From positions 1 through 17,445 of the forward strand of contig DAOTTO010000493.1 in the NCBI GenBank assembly GCA_034437895.1: a stretch of 17,445 bases of DNA, in the 5' to 3' direction. Below, piece after piece: positions 7,278 through 14,145 of the stretch. The notes under the pieces are model-generated. The model did not search any database and had not been told where the DNA came from. It saw only the letters and a list, made by a program, of their open reading frames with translations. Source of the DNA: JANRLJ01 sp034437895 (GTDB lineage Bacteria; Chloroflexota; Anaerolineae; Aggregatilineales; Phototrophicaceae). Within the stretch, counting starts at the first letter, position 1. Each line of letters opens with the position of its first letter. The position numbers and the translations under genes are program-made.

Positions 7278-7297
7278 TACGTATATAAATATCCCAA
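7268..7297. promoter_or_regulatory. Overlapping divergent promoters of the R-M locus
   Basis: The same few bases can act as -10 on both strands: TATAAT at 7268-7273 (+) for the methylase and TATTAT at 7274-7269 (-) for the regulator and endonuclease. On the minus side a TTGGGA hexamer (7297-7292) sits exactly 17 bases away; on the plus side TTAGTT (7246-7251) is a weaker -35. RNA polymerase binding one way would exclude the other, a common design for restriction-modification timing. No clear C-box inverted repeat was identified. Confidence 0.5.
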
Positions 7298-7311
7298 AAT
7301 AGGATAATTTC

Positions 7312-8200
7312 GTGAATTATAAACAGCTTTCCTTTCTCGATTTCGATAGTGATAGCCACAAAATACCTCCACCTTTTAAAACGCAGTTGCTCAAATGGAT
7401 TGGTAACAAGCAGCGCTTCGCGCACGAGATAATCAGGTATTTCCCCCAACAATATGGCACGTATTACGAACCTTTTATGGGCAGTGGTGCTGTCTTAGGC
7501 ACGCTTGCCCCTACGTCTGCAGTGGCCTCCGATGCACTTCAACCTTTGATCGCGTTATGGCAAACGTTAAAAGCAGCACCTGATGAAATTAAACTGCGCT
7601 ATGCGGAGCGATGGGAGAAGTGTGCTTTAGGCGATAAAAAACTAGAATATGAGAAGATCAAAGCTGCGTACAACGCCCATCCAAATTGGGCGGACTTACT
7701 TTTTCTTTCGCGCTCTTGTTATGGCGGCGTTGTACGATTTAGAAAAGATGGTTATATGAGTACACCCTGCGGCATTCACGATCCTATCTCGCCAGAGTCC
7801 TTCAATCGCCGAGTAGACGAATGGCATAACCGTGTCAGTGGCACGAAATTCGTTCATAGTGATTTTGAACAGATTATGGATGAAGCGCAGACAGGCGACA
7901 TGATTTACTGTGATCCCCCTTACACACACACAATCTATTTTGTATGGCGCACAGTCCTTTAGCTTAGACCGATTATTTGAAACCATTCAACGTTGCAAAG
8001 AACGCGGGATATTTGTCCTTTTAAGTATTGATGGTACAAAAAAGACAGGCAAAAAGGAGTTATTCTTGCCGATACCTAATGGTCTTTTTGAGCGAGAAGC
8101 CTTTGTAAACTGTGGGCGTTCTATGCTAAGAAGATTCCAGATGGAAGGAGAAAGTTTAGAATCAGAGATTGTGACAGATAGACTTCTACTAACGTATTAA
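7312..8200 (+). pseudogene. D12-class DNA adenine methylase, frameshifted after DPPY
   Basis: This is an N6-adenine methyltransferase of the MethyltransfD12 (Dam/DpnM-like, alpha-type) family. It starts at GTG 7312, with AGGA seven bases upstream. Visible motifs are LLKWIGNKQRF (motif X), EPFMGSG at 53-59 (AdoMet-binding motif I) and DPPY at 201-204 (catalytic motif IV). Immediately after DPPY the frame enters an (AC)5 run (7922-7931) and ends at a stop near 7962. The rest of the family sequence (QSILYGAQSFSLDRLF... through ERLLLTY-like DRLLLTY) continues in the +1 frame to 8200. Adding one AC unit restores an intact protein of about 296 residues. The break could be a slipped-strand on/off state, a true pseudogene or a sequencing error. 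The product in this state keeps both catalytic motifs but loses its C-terminal third. Target sequence unknown. Confidence 0.85.
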
Positions 8201-8204
8201 ATGA

Positions 8205-8227
8205 TACACAACTCGACGATTTGTGTA
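8205..8227. promoter_or_regulatory. Inverted repeat upstream of the DnaJ operon promoter
   Basis: A perfect inverted repeat TACACAA-N9-TTGTGTA lies just after the methylase stop codon and 29 bases upstream of the -35 box of the dnaJ promoter. The nine-base spacing matches the geometry of the heat-shock CIRCE operator, but the arm sequence does not. It could be an operator or a weak transcript end; there is no T-run. Confidence 0.4.
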
Positions 8228-8256
8228 AACAATCTCTTAGAATCACGATCTTTTGA

Positions 8257-8285
8257 TTGACTTGCAACCCGCCTACTCATAGAAT
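8257..8285 (+). promoter_or_regulatory. Sigma-70-type promoter of the dnaJ-htrA-phosphatase operon
   Basis: TTGACT (8257-8262), a 17-base spacer, then TAGAAT (8280-8285). Each box matches the housekeeping consensus at five of six positions. Transcription would begin near 8292, about 60 bases before the dnaJ ATG. It is the best promoter by eye in the window. Confidence 0.7.
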
Positions 8286-8351
8286 CCTTATAGGGAACAT
8301 AATTACATGTTCCAATTCCAAGGCTGATGACAGCAATTTAGGAAACATTGT

Positions 8352-9263
8352 ATGGCAAAAGATTACTATAAAACGCTTGGCGTAGAAAAAACCGCTAACG
8401 ATAAAGACGTTAAAAAAGCCTTCCGCAAGCTGGCTAAGCAGTTTCATCCTGATGCAAACCCAGATAATCCATCGGCGGAAGCCAAGTTCAAAGAACTGAA
8501 TGAGGCATATGAAGTACTTAGCGATCCAGAAAAACGCGCTCAATATGATCGCTTTGGCGCGGATTTCGGTACGGCTCAACGCTATCAGCAACCCAACGGC
8601 GCAACTGGGGCGGGGAATCCCTATCGCACAACAGTTGATTTTGGCGGGGCGGATGCTGATGGGCCGTTCAATGATATTTTCGAGTCGATCTTCGGTGGCT
8701 TCGGACGGACGGGCAATCGCACTGGGGCTTCAGCACGGGCAGATGGACGCGATATAGAACATGAAGTCTCTATTTCACTGCGCGAGGCGTATGAAGGCGC
8801 ATCCCGCACCATCACCAAAGGGGATCGGCGCATCAAAGTCAACATTCCAGCCGGAGCGACTAACGGCACAAAAGTGCGTCTAACAGGCGAAGGCGATGTG
8901 GGCATGGGTGGCGGTAAACCCGGCGACTTGTATCTGGTGGTGCATGTCGAATCAGATAAAGAATTTATCCGAGATGGCGACGACTTGACGGCAGAAGTAA
9001 AAGTCGATATGTTCACGGCGACGCTAGGCGGCGACATCAAAGTGCCGACTTTAGCACGTCCCGTCAAATTAAAAATTCCAGCAGGGACACAATCTGGACA
9101 AAAGTTTCGTATTTCAGGCCGGGGGATGCCTATTTTACGCGCCAAAGAACAATTCGGCGATTTGTATGCACGTATCCTCGTGACTGTGCCGGAACAACTT
9201 ACATCGGAACAACGCGAGATGATTGAAAACTTGCGACAGACATTAGGGATGACAGCCGAATGA
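8352..9263 (+). CDS. DnaJ/CbpA-type co-chaperone (class B, no zinc finger)
   Basis: A 303-residue Hsp40 that should stimulate the ATPase of DnaK and hand it unfolded clients. The J domain is residues 4-66 with the invariant HPD at 32-34. A Gly/Phe-rich region follows (about 75-130, FNDIFESIFGGFG). The two C-terminal beta-domains run from about 135 to 290 (RITIPAG-like VNIPAG, GDLYLVVHV, VPTLARPVKLKIPAG, GDLYARILV). The four CxxCxGxG zinc motifs of class A DnaJ are absent, so it is CbpA-like. The ATG is preceded by AGGA. It is first in an operon: its TGA overlaps the ATG of htrA (ATGA), which indicates translational coupling. It is driven by the promoter at 8257. No dnaK or grpE is nearby. Confidence 0.95.
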   Translation: MAKDYYKTLGVEKTANDKDVKKAFRKLAKQFHPDANPDNPSAEAKFKELNEAYEVLSDPEKRAQYDRFGADFGTAQRYQQPNGATGAGNPYRTTVDFGGADADGPFNDIFESIFGGFGRTGNRTGASARADGRDIEHEVSISLREAYEGASRTITKGDRRIKVNIPAGATNGTKVRLTGEGDVGMGGGKPGDLYLVVHVESDKEFIRDGDDLTAEVKVDMFTATLGGDIKVPTLARPVKLKIPAGTQSGQKFRISGRGMPILRAKEQFGDLYARILVTVPEQLTSEQREMIENLRQTLGMTAE

Positions 9264-10522
9264 CCCAACCTACATCAAAACATTCGGCTAACTATCGACT
9301 TTTGACGCTGTTTTGTGTTATTGGGCTGCTGCTTTTAAGTGCCTGCCGAGGCGAAGAAACCGCCGTGTTACCAGAACAAGCACGATCAACCACTGCCATT
9401 GCGGAGATGCCGATCAGTGTTGCTGTACCTATCGAGCAGATCCCAACCGCAGTAGCAGCTTCTGTCATCGCCGAAGCCGACGCAGAATATCTGCTGCTGA
9501 CAAATATCTATGAACGGGTGTCGCCCTCGGTTGTAAGTATTGAGGTCGTTGCGACGGCTTTAAATGAAGTCGAGCGCGGCTCTGGTTTTATTTATGACCG
9601 CAACGGACATATCATTACCAACGCGCATGTTGTTAATCAGGCGGATGAAATCATTGTAACATTTAATGATGGTTATGTGGCAGACGCGCAAATTGTCGGC
9701 GTGGATGTCTTTAGCGATCTCGCGGTGATTAAAGTCGAGACGAATGCGGAACGGTTGATTCCGCTGGTACTGGCGGATTCGGACGCGGTGCGGGTGGGTG
9801 AACGCGCCATCGCCATCGGCAATCCTTTTGGCCTGAGCAGTTCGCTTACTGTCGGCATCGTCAGCGGCTTGGGTCGTCAATTGCCATCTGCTACCCTGGT
9901 TGATGCGAATGCGATTCCTGGCTTTCAAAATCCGCGTATTATTCAAGTCGATACCGACATTAATCCGGGCAACAGCGGCGGCCCCTTGCTAAACTCACAG
10001 GGAGAGGTCATCGGTGTAAATACGGCAATTCGCACCGACAGCGGTATTTTTCAGGGCGTGGGGTTTGCCGTTCCTTCCAACACGGCACGGCGGGTGGTTC
10101 CAGAATTGATCGAAAATGGCGAGGTCGTTTATTCGTGGCTTGGCATTTCCACCGATGCAGGCGAGGATGGCTTCGGCGTGGCAGGACTGGCAGAAGCGCT
10201 AGAACTACCTGTCAACGCCGGCGTATTGATTCGCAGCGTCAGCCCAGATTCTCCTGCGTCAGAGGCAGGGTTACAAGGCGGGACGACGGAACGGGTCGTG
10301 CGTGGACGGCGCATCTGTACAGGCGGAGACATCGTTGTCGCCGTCAACGGCACTTATGTAAACGATATGAACGAATTATTGGCCTATCTGGTGGTCAATA
10401 CAATTCCCGGTGATACGATTACGCTGCTGGTTGTTCGTAACAGCGAAACGTTTGAAATCCCGGTGGCACTGCGTGAGCGCCCGACGAGCGCCACGACACC
10501 CGCCTGCGGCAGTGAGGAATAA
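9260..10522 (+). CDS. htrA: HtrA/DegP-like serine protease, membrane-anchored lipoprotein
   Basis: A 420-residue envelope protease and quality-control factor. A hydrophobic segment and lipobox LSAC give a lipidated cysteine at C29, so the enzyme is anchored on the outer face of the cytoplasmic membrane. A flexible linker to about residue 78 leads to the trypsin-like domain with catalytic triad H123 (TNAHVV), D153 (SDLAVIK) and S239 (GNSGGP). One PDZ domain (about 290-405) binds substrate C-termini; HtrA proteins have one or two. The PDZ has an inserted loop (GTTERVVRGRRICTGGD). Its C353 and C416 in the tail (PACGSEE) are the only cysteines of the mature chain besides C29, so a disulfide is possible. 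It overlaps dnaJ by four bases and is followed four bases later by the phosphatase gene. Confidence 0.95.
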   Translation: MTQPTSKHSANYRLLTLFCVIGLLLLSACRGEETAVLPEQARSTTAIAEMPISVAVPIEQIPTAVAASVIAEADAEYLLLTNIYERVSPSVVSIEVVATALNEVERGSGFIYDRNGHIITNAHVVNQADEIIVTFNDGYVADAQIVGVDVFSDLAVIKVETNAERLIPLVLADSDAVRVGERAIAIGNPFGLSSSLTVGIVSGLGRQLPSATLVDANAIPGFQNPRIIQVDTDINPGNSGGPLLNSQGEVIGVNTAIRTDSGIFQGVGFAVPSNTARRVVPELIENGEVVYSWLGISTDAGEDGFGVAGLAEALELPVNAGVLIRSVSPDSPASEAGLQGGTTERVVRGRRICTGGDIVVAVNGTYVNDMNELLAYLVVNTIPGDTITLLVVRNSETFEIPVALRERPTSATTPACGSEE

Positions 10523-10526
10523 TCTC

Positions 10527-10970
10527 ATGCAGTCGGTACGTCCTTGGTTATATGTGGGCAATCATTTTGCAACCGAAGACCTTAATTTACTCTCTAAACA
10601 CGGCATTGGGGCGATGCTGCAACTCTTTAACAGCGTCCAACAGCCAGGAATCGCATCACTTTATATCCCGGTTGAAGACGGTTATCCCCTCATCCCGGCA
10701 GTCTTTAGTATGGGTGTATCGTTTGTCCGCAGCCAAAAGGCAGATGGAAAACGTGTGCTGATTGCTTGTGGTGCGGGTATCAGCCGATCTACCAGCGTCG
10801 CTATTGCCATCCTCAAAGAAGAAGAAGGCTTGAGTCTATCCGAAGCGTTTTTGGCGGTACGCGCCGCTAACCCTCGCGCCTTGCCCGATCAAATTCATTG
10901 GGAGTCGCTTTGTATGCATTATTACGAGGACACTTCCTTCTGGGATTTGTGGCGGACTGCGGAATTATGA
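10527..10970 (+). CDS. Dual-specificity protein phosphatase-like protein
   Basis: A 147-residue cysteine phosphatase of the dual-specificity (VH1-like) fold. The P-loop C-x5-R is C81-GAGIS-R87 followed by Ser-Thr, and the general acid is probably D51 in IPVEDGYP. The His that often precedes the catalytic Cys is Ala here, a tolerated change in several subfamilies. Family features WLYVGNHFATED at the N-terminus and NPRALPD near the C-terminus support the call. The ATG at 10527 follows a GAGG and lies four bases after the htrA stop; a longer in-frame start at 10410 would run through htrA and is rejected. Substrate unknown: phosphoprotein, or another phosphate ester. Its 3' end overlaps that of the convergent ligase-like gene by 49 bases. 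Confidence 0.88.
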   Translation: MQSVRPWLYVGNHFATEDLNLLSKHGIGAMLQLFNSVQQPGIASLYIPVEDGYPLIPAVFSMGVSFVRSQKADGKRVLIACGAGISRSTSVAIAILKEEEGLSLSEAFLAVRAANPRALPDQIHWESLCMHYYEDTSFWDLWRTAEL

Positions 10971-12346
10971 GCATCTTGGAGTTTGATTTTTATGGGCGAC
11001 GATAAGCGATATTGGCCTGCCGCGAGTCCGATGAGCAGCCAATGGACGAAATGCAAGCGATCCCAAAGGGCAATTGCGTCGCCCATGCTGAAGACAATAT
11101 GTGCCAGCAATCCGGCCGCAACCGCTACAGCAACGACTCGCGCCGCTTGATCGCCTTTTCGCCAACAGACCCACAGCATATAGGCCGTTGTTAGATGCCA
11201 GCCGAGGAAAATGATAAGACCGGGGATGCCTAAATCCGCGCCGATTTGCAGCAGTTCATTATGAGCATGAGGCAGCACACGCGGACAGCCCGTTGACTGC
11301 GGACAGTCGAAATCGTAGGTCACAACCGGATAATCCTCCCGGACAGGGCCAGACCGGAAATTATTGATTCCTGTGCCTGTCAGTGGATGGTCGATCATCA
11401 TATCAAGCGCACTGCGCCAAATATCGAAGCGCCTAGTAAAGCTGGATTCATCGCGCTCAGAGATTCCGGCGGCAGATGTCGATTCACTGACGGGGGAGGG
11501 GAAAATATTCAAGAACAATGCAGCTTGCAATAAGATGATGAGGACTAATCCTGCCAAAGCCGCGTAACGCGGCAGCCCACGCGGGACGATGAATAAGGCG
11601 ATGCCACATAAACCCAAAATCACGCCTGTGATGGCGAAGCGACTCTGCCCTAGAAATAACGCAGCGAATAGAAGGATGAAGGCGACGGCGGAAAGTCCGC
11701 GTAATAGGCGCTTGCCTCGGCTCCAAGGATAGAGCGCCAAGCCTGCCAGCAGCGGCGTGAGCCATGCCAGCGCTCCCGCTAGTTCATTGGGATTAAAGCT
11801 GTTTATAAAAGGGGGAAGCGTAAAGCGCGGCATCGAATCGGTAATAGCGTTAATGGCTGCGGCTTTCGTCACCCATTGAGTCGTGCCGAGTGCGATGATC
11901 CCCACCGCCAATCCGAGTGCCAACATCCACAAAAGCGGAATCAGCATCGACTTTCGGGCGTTGGCGGTTTCCATGAAATAGACAATTAGCGTCAAGCCAA
12001 GCAGTGGACGCATGAGCATGAATGCACCGCGTGTGGGATAGGGGGCGATTTGACGATTGAATATGCCATCTGCGGTTTGTAAATTGAGCCATCCAACTAC
12101 GATCAACCCAATCAGCCAAAACTCCAGCGGGGTACGACTCCAAAGCCGCCCATACGCGATAAACCGCAGCAGCATAAACACTGCAACAAAGAGCAGCAGC
12201 CATGCGAATTGGGTGCGGTCAATTGGTTCGGCGTAGGGGGCGGGATAATTACTTGGGAACCAAAATGTGTAGACCATCGCTAATAACGTCAATGGTTCTA
12301 GCCACAACAGAAATTTTGCGCTACGCTTGATTTGATCTATATTCAT
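10922..12346 (-). CDS. O-antigen ligase / Wzy-family polytopic membrane protein
   Basis: A 474-residue membrane protein with about eleven or twelve hydrophobic segments and one long extracytoplasmic loop (about 290-375) that carries the family signature: DHPLTGTGINNFR, then PHAHNELLQIGADLGIPG with H360 and H362. This is the Wzy_C / WaaL-type layout of enzymes that join or transfer lipid-linked glycans outside the membrane. In organisms without LPS such proteins serve exopolysaccharide or glycoprotein assembly. No glycosyltransferase genes are nearby, so its glycan is unknown. I chose ATG 12346 (MNIDQIKRSAKF). A GTG at 12397 in frame would add an odd 17-residue leader. Neither has a good Shine-Dalgarno sequence. 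Divergent from the BTAD gene. Confidence 0.88.
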   Translation of the reverse strand: MNIDQIKRSAKFLLWLEPLTLLAMVYTFWFPSNYPAPYAEPIDRTQFAWLLLFVAVFMLLRFIAYGRLWSRTPLEFWLIGLIVVGWLNLQTADGIFNRQIAPYPTRGAFMLMRPLLGLTLIVYFMETANARKSMLIPLLWMLALGLAVGIIALGTTQWVTKAAAINAITDSMPRFTLPPFINSFNPNELAGALAWLTPLLAGLALYPWSRGKRLLRGLSAVAFILLFAALFLGQSRFAITGVILGLCGIALFIVPRGLPRYAALAGLVLIILLQAALFLNIFPSPVSESTSAAGISERDESSFTRRFDIWRSALDMMIDHPLTGTGINNFRSGPVREDYPVVTYDFDCPQSTGCPRVLPHAHNELLQIGADLGIPGLIIFLGWHLTTAYMLWVCWRKGDQAARVVAVAVAAGLLAHIVFSMGDAIALWDRLHFVHWLLIGLAAGQYRLSSPIKIKLQDAHNSAVRHKSQKEVSS

Positions 12347-12390
12347 ATATGACAATTTCGTTAGGTTAAGAAAAAGAAACGATAAGATTA

Positions 12391-12420
12391 TTGACACAAC
12401 TTAAACGGACGTGTTAGACT
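12391..12420 (+). promoter_or_regulatory. Promoter of the BTAD regulator gene
   Basis: A perfect TTGACA (12391-12396), an 18-base spacer, then TAGACT (12415-12420). RNA would start near 12427, giving a leader of about 93 bases before the ATG at 12520. The leader contains a perfect 10-base palindrome AGTTATAACT (12446-12455) that could bind a regulator. Confidence 0.55.
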
Positions 12421-12519
12421 TGTATTAGTCGCCAAAGAAAGTCATAGTTATAACTTTGCCGTACAAGTTTATTAGCGCCGTTGCTTACAACTAAGTCAAA
12501 TTGAAAGGTAATATCAAAA

Positions 12520-13827
12520 ATGATCCATCAAGTGGTTACACGAGTTTCACTCGATTCTTTCCGTGAACGTTCGGCAGGTAAGAAAGTTATCCTGCTTTAC
12601 CCCTGGACAAATTACCGGAATCTATTTTTGACGCATTTTCTTTCCAGCGCCAAAGAGGGATTATTATACTATAGGATTCCCCATGACCAGACGGCTTTAA
12701 CCGCATGGCTATCTGGCTTGGTAGATGAACTTGATTCCGTGTTGGGCGGTTTCGGGAGCAAACTTCGTTCAGTGATGGAATGGAGCACACCGCAATCTTT
12801 AGCTGAGGCATTGGCAGAAGATTTAGGCACTTATAAAAACCAAAAAGCCAAAGATAAAGAACGCATTATTTTATTTATCGACGAGCTTGATCGCGTACCG
12901 CACGACAATGCCTTTGATAGCTTTATGAACGCTCTCGTGGCTGCGCTGCCCAATAATGTTCAGCTTGCTTTTAGCAGCCGTCTCTTAAATCATCAGCCTT
13001 GGTACGATATGGTATCGAAGGGTGTGGCGGTGATTTTAGGCACGGAATATCGCAAAAATGATGTGATGTTCACGGTAGAAGATCAGCCGAAACCGCAGTT
13101 GGAAGTTTATGCGTTGGGGCGTGGTCATGCCTTGGTCAACGGACAAGAAATTACCAACTGGGATGGCGCATTACCGCGCAATCTGTTCTTCTATTTTGTC
13201 GATAACCCCCTCGTAACCCGTGATGACATTTTCGGCACGTTCTGGCCGACGCTTTCCATCAAAGAAGCGACCAACGTCTTCCATGTGACCAAGCGTAAGA
13301 TCAGTGAACGCATTACGATGAAGGTGGAAGAAAACGGCAATTATGAACTGACGACTTATTCCAGCGGTTTTTATATGCCGAGTGATAAAGTCGTGCGTCA
13401 TTATGATGGGGCTGACTTCCAAGAAGCGGTTGAACGGGCGCAAACGACGATGAACGCGCACGAAGAAGAAACGCTTTATCGCCAAGCGGTTGATCTGTAT
13501 AAAGCACCATTTTTGGAAACTGTCACTATGGCATGGGTGGAAGGCCGCCGCGATCATCTGCGCCAGCTTTATGCTCAGGCACTAATCGGCATGGGGCGCA
13601 TTCATAAACGCCGCAACGAATTGCAGGAAGCGCTGGGTTACTTCACCCGTACCCTGAAAGAATCGCCAGAGCGTGAAGACATCCACCGCGAGATTATGGG
13701 CTTATACGTAACGATGGAAATGCCGGATGATGCCCGTCGCCAGTATCATCTCCTGAAACAATTCTTAGATGAAAAGTTGGGTATTGGCCCTTCACGAGAA
13801 ACACAGGCGTTGTTCGATCAGATTTAA
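12520..13827 (+). CDS. BTAD/SARP-type regulator with a P-loop-less ATPase-like domain
   Basis: A 435-residue protein. Residues 1-185 resemble a STAND/AAA ATPase core: the Walker B-like RIILFIDELDR is intact (D121-E122) and a sensor-like LAFSSR is present. At the expected Walker A the text is KKVILLYPWTNYRN (21-34), with no GxxxxGK[ST], so it should not bind ATP normally. Residues about 190-280 resemble the OmpR/SARP winged helix (QLEVYALGRGHALVNG, NVFHVTKRKISERI). Residues about 285-435 form a bacterial transcriptional activation domain of TPR-like helices (EEETLYRQAVDLYKAPFLE, GRIHKRRNELQEALGYF, MPDDARRQYHLLKQFLDEKLGIGPS). It is probably a DNA-binding regulator using protein contacts. Start supported by GAAAGG; promoter at 12391; terminator at 13903. 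Target genes unknown. Confidence 0.88.
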   Translation: MIHQVVTRVSLDSFRERSAGKKVILLYPWTNYRNLFLTHFLSSAKEGLLYYRIPHDQTALTAWLSGLVDELDSVLGGFGSKLRSVMEWSTPQSLAEALAEDLGTYKNQKAKDKERIILFIDELDRVPHDNAFDSFMNALVAALPNNVQLAFSSRLLNHQPWYDMVSKGVAVILGTEYRKNDVMFTVEDQPKPQLEVYALGRGHALVNGQEITNWDGALPRNLFFYFVDNPLVTRDDIFGTFWPTLSIKEATNVFHVTKRKISERITMKVEENGNYELTTYSSGFYMPSDKVVRHYDGADFQEAVERAQTTMNAHEEETLYRQAVDLYKAPFLETVTMAWVEGRRDHLRQLYAQALIGMGRIHKRRNELQEALGYFTRTLKESPEREDIHREIMGLYVTMEMPDDARRQYHLLKQFLDEKLGIGPSRETQALFDQI

Positions 13828-13902
13828 GCGCAGTATATCCTGCAATGTGAGTGTCAAATTCCTGATAGTCTAATTAGTCAAGCAGTACAGGGTTATATGA
13901 AG

Positions 13903-13930
13903 CGCTAGGTTTGCAAAAATCTGGCGTTTT
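13903..13930 (+). terminator. Rho-independent terminator after the BTAD gene
   Basis: A ten-pair stem CGCTAGGTTT / AAATCTGGCG (two G-U pairs) closed by a GCAA tetraloop (GNRA type) is followed directly by TTTT at 13927-13930. It begins 75 bases after the stop codon. Weaker pairing extends the stem outward. The T-run is short, so efficiency may be modest. Confidence 0.55.
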
Positions 13931-13960
13931 CGCTTAAGAGGGTTTGTCCGTTAAAATGAT

Positions 13961-14116
13961 GTTCGCTGTTCCGCGCCAGATGCTCAATAAGCATCCGGCT
14001 ACCAAAGTGCCAAGCGCACTAAAGGCGCTGAATTGGAGGCCATACGGTCTTTTCAGCCCCTTCAGCGGACTTGGTTTCTCGGCAGCCTGTCGGCTTTAGA
14101 CACTGGCGGCGCGAAC
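13961..14116 (+). ncRNA. Candidate structured RNA in the 318-base gene-free gap
   Basis: The gap 13828-14145 has no plausible gene. After the terminator it holds a segment that folds by hand into a closed multi-branch shape. The outer stem is GTTCGC (13961-13966) with GCGAAC (14111-14116), continued by CGCCAG (13974-13979) with CTGGCG (14103-14108). Inside are four hairpins: ATGCT-caata-AGCAT (13980-13994), AGTGC-caagc-GCACT (14006-14020), GCTGAA/TTCAGC (14027-14057) enclosing AGGCC-atac-GGTCT (14037-14050), and AGCC-tgtc-GGCT (14084-14095). The G-U pair in the nested stem favours the plus strand. A TAAAAT (13952-13957) could be a -10 starting RNA at the outer stem. It matches no RNA family that I recognise. 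No folding energy or covariation has been computed. Confidence 0.4.
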
Positions 14117-14145
14117 CCGATATGCCCTATTTTCCAGTTATTCAA

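Noticed and set aside
7910..7962. Programmed frameshifting in the methylase
   Set aside because: There is no slippery heptamer or downstream pseudoknot that I can see; a missing AC unit in a dinucleotide run explains the break more simply.
6146..8200. Prophage or transposon
   Set aside because: No integrase, transposase, terminal repeats or structural phage genes are seen; only restriction-modification genes are present.
8205..8227. CIRCE operator for HrcA
   Set aside because: The spacer length fits, but the arms do not resemble TTAGCACTC/GAGTGCTAA.
8621..9268. A 215-codon open frame on the minus strand
   Set aside because: It is antisense to the C-terminal beta-domains of the DnaJ-type gene and is rich in Ser/Pro in the way shadow frames are.
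10410..10526. N-terminal extension of the phosphatase frame
   Set aside because: It overlaps the end of htrA in another frame, and the ATG at 10527 has its own GAGG and begins at the family N-terminus.
13828..14145. tRNA, SRP RNA, 6S RNA or a known riboswitch in the gap
   Set aside because: No T-loop/anticodon layout, no SRP GGAAG/AGCA core, no long single hairpin of 6S type and no recognised aptamer core was found on either strand.
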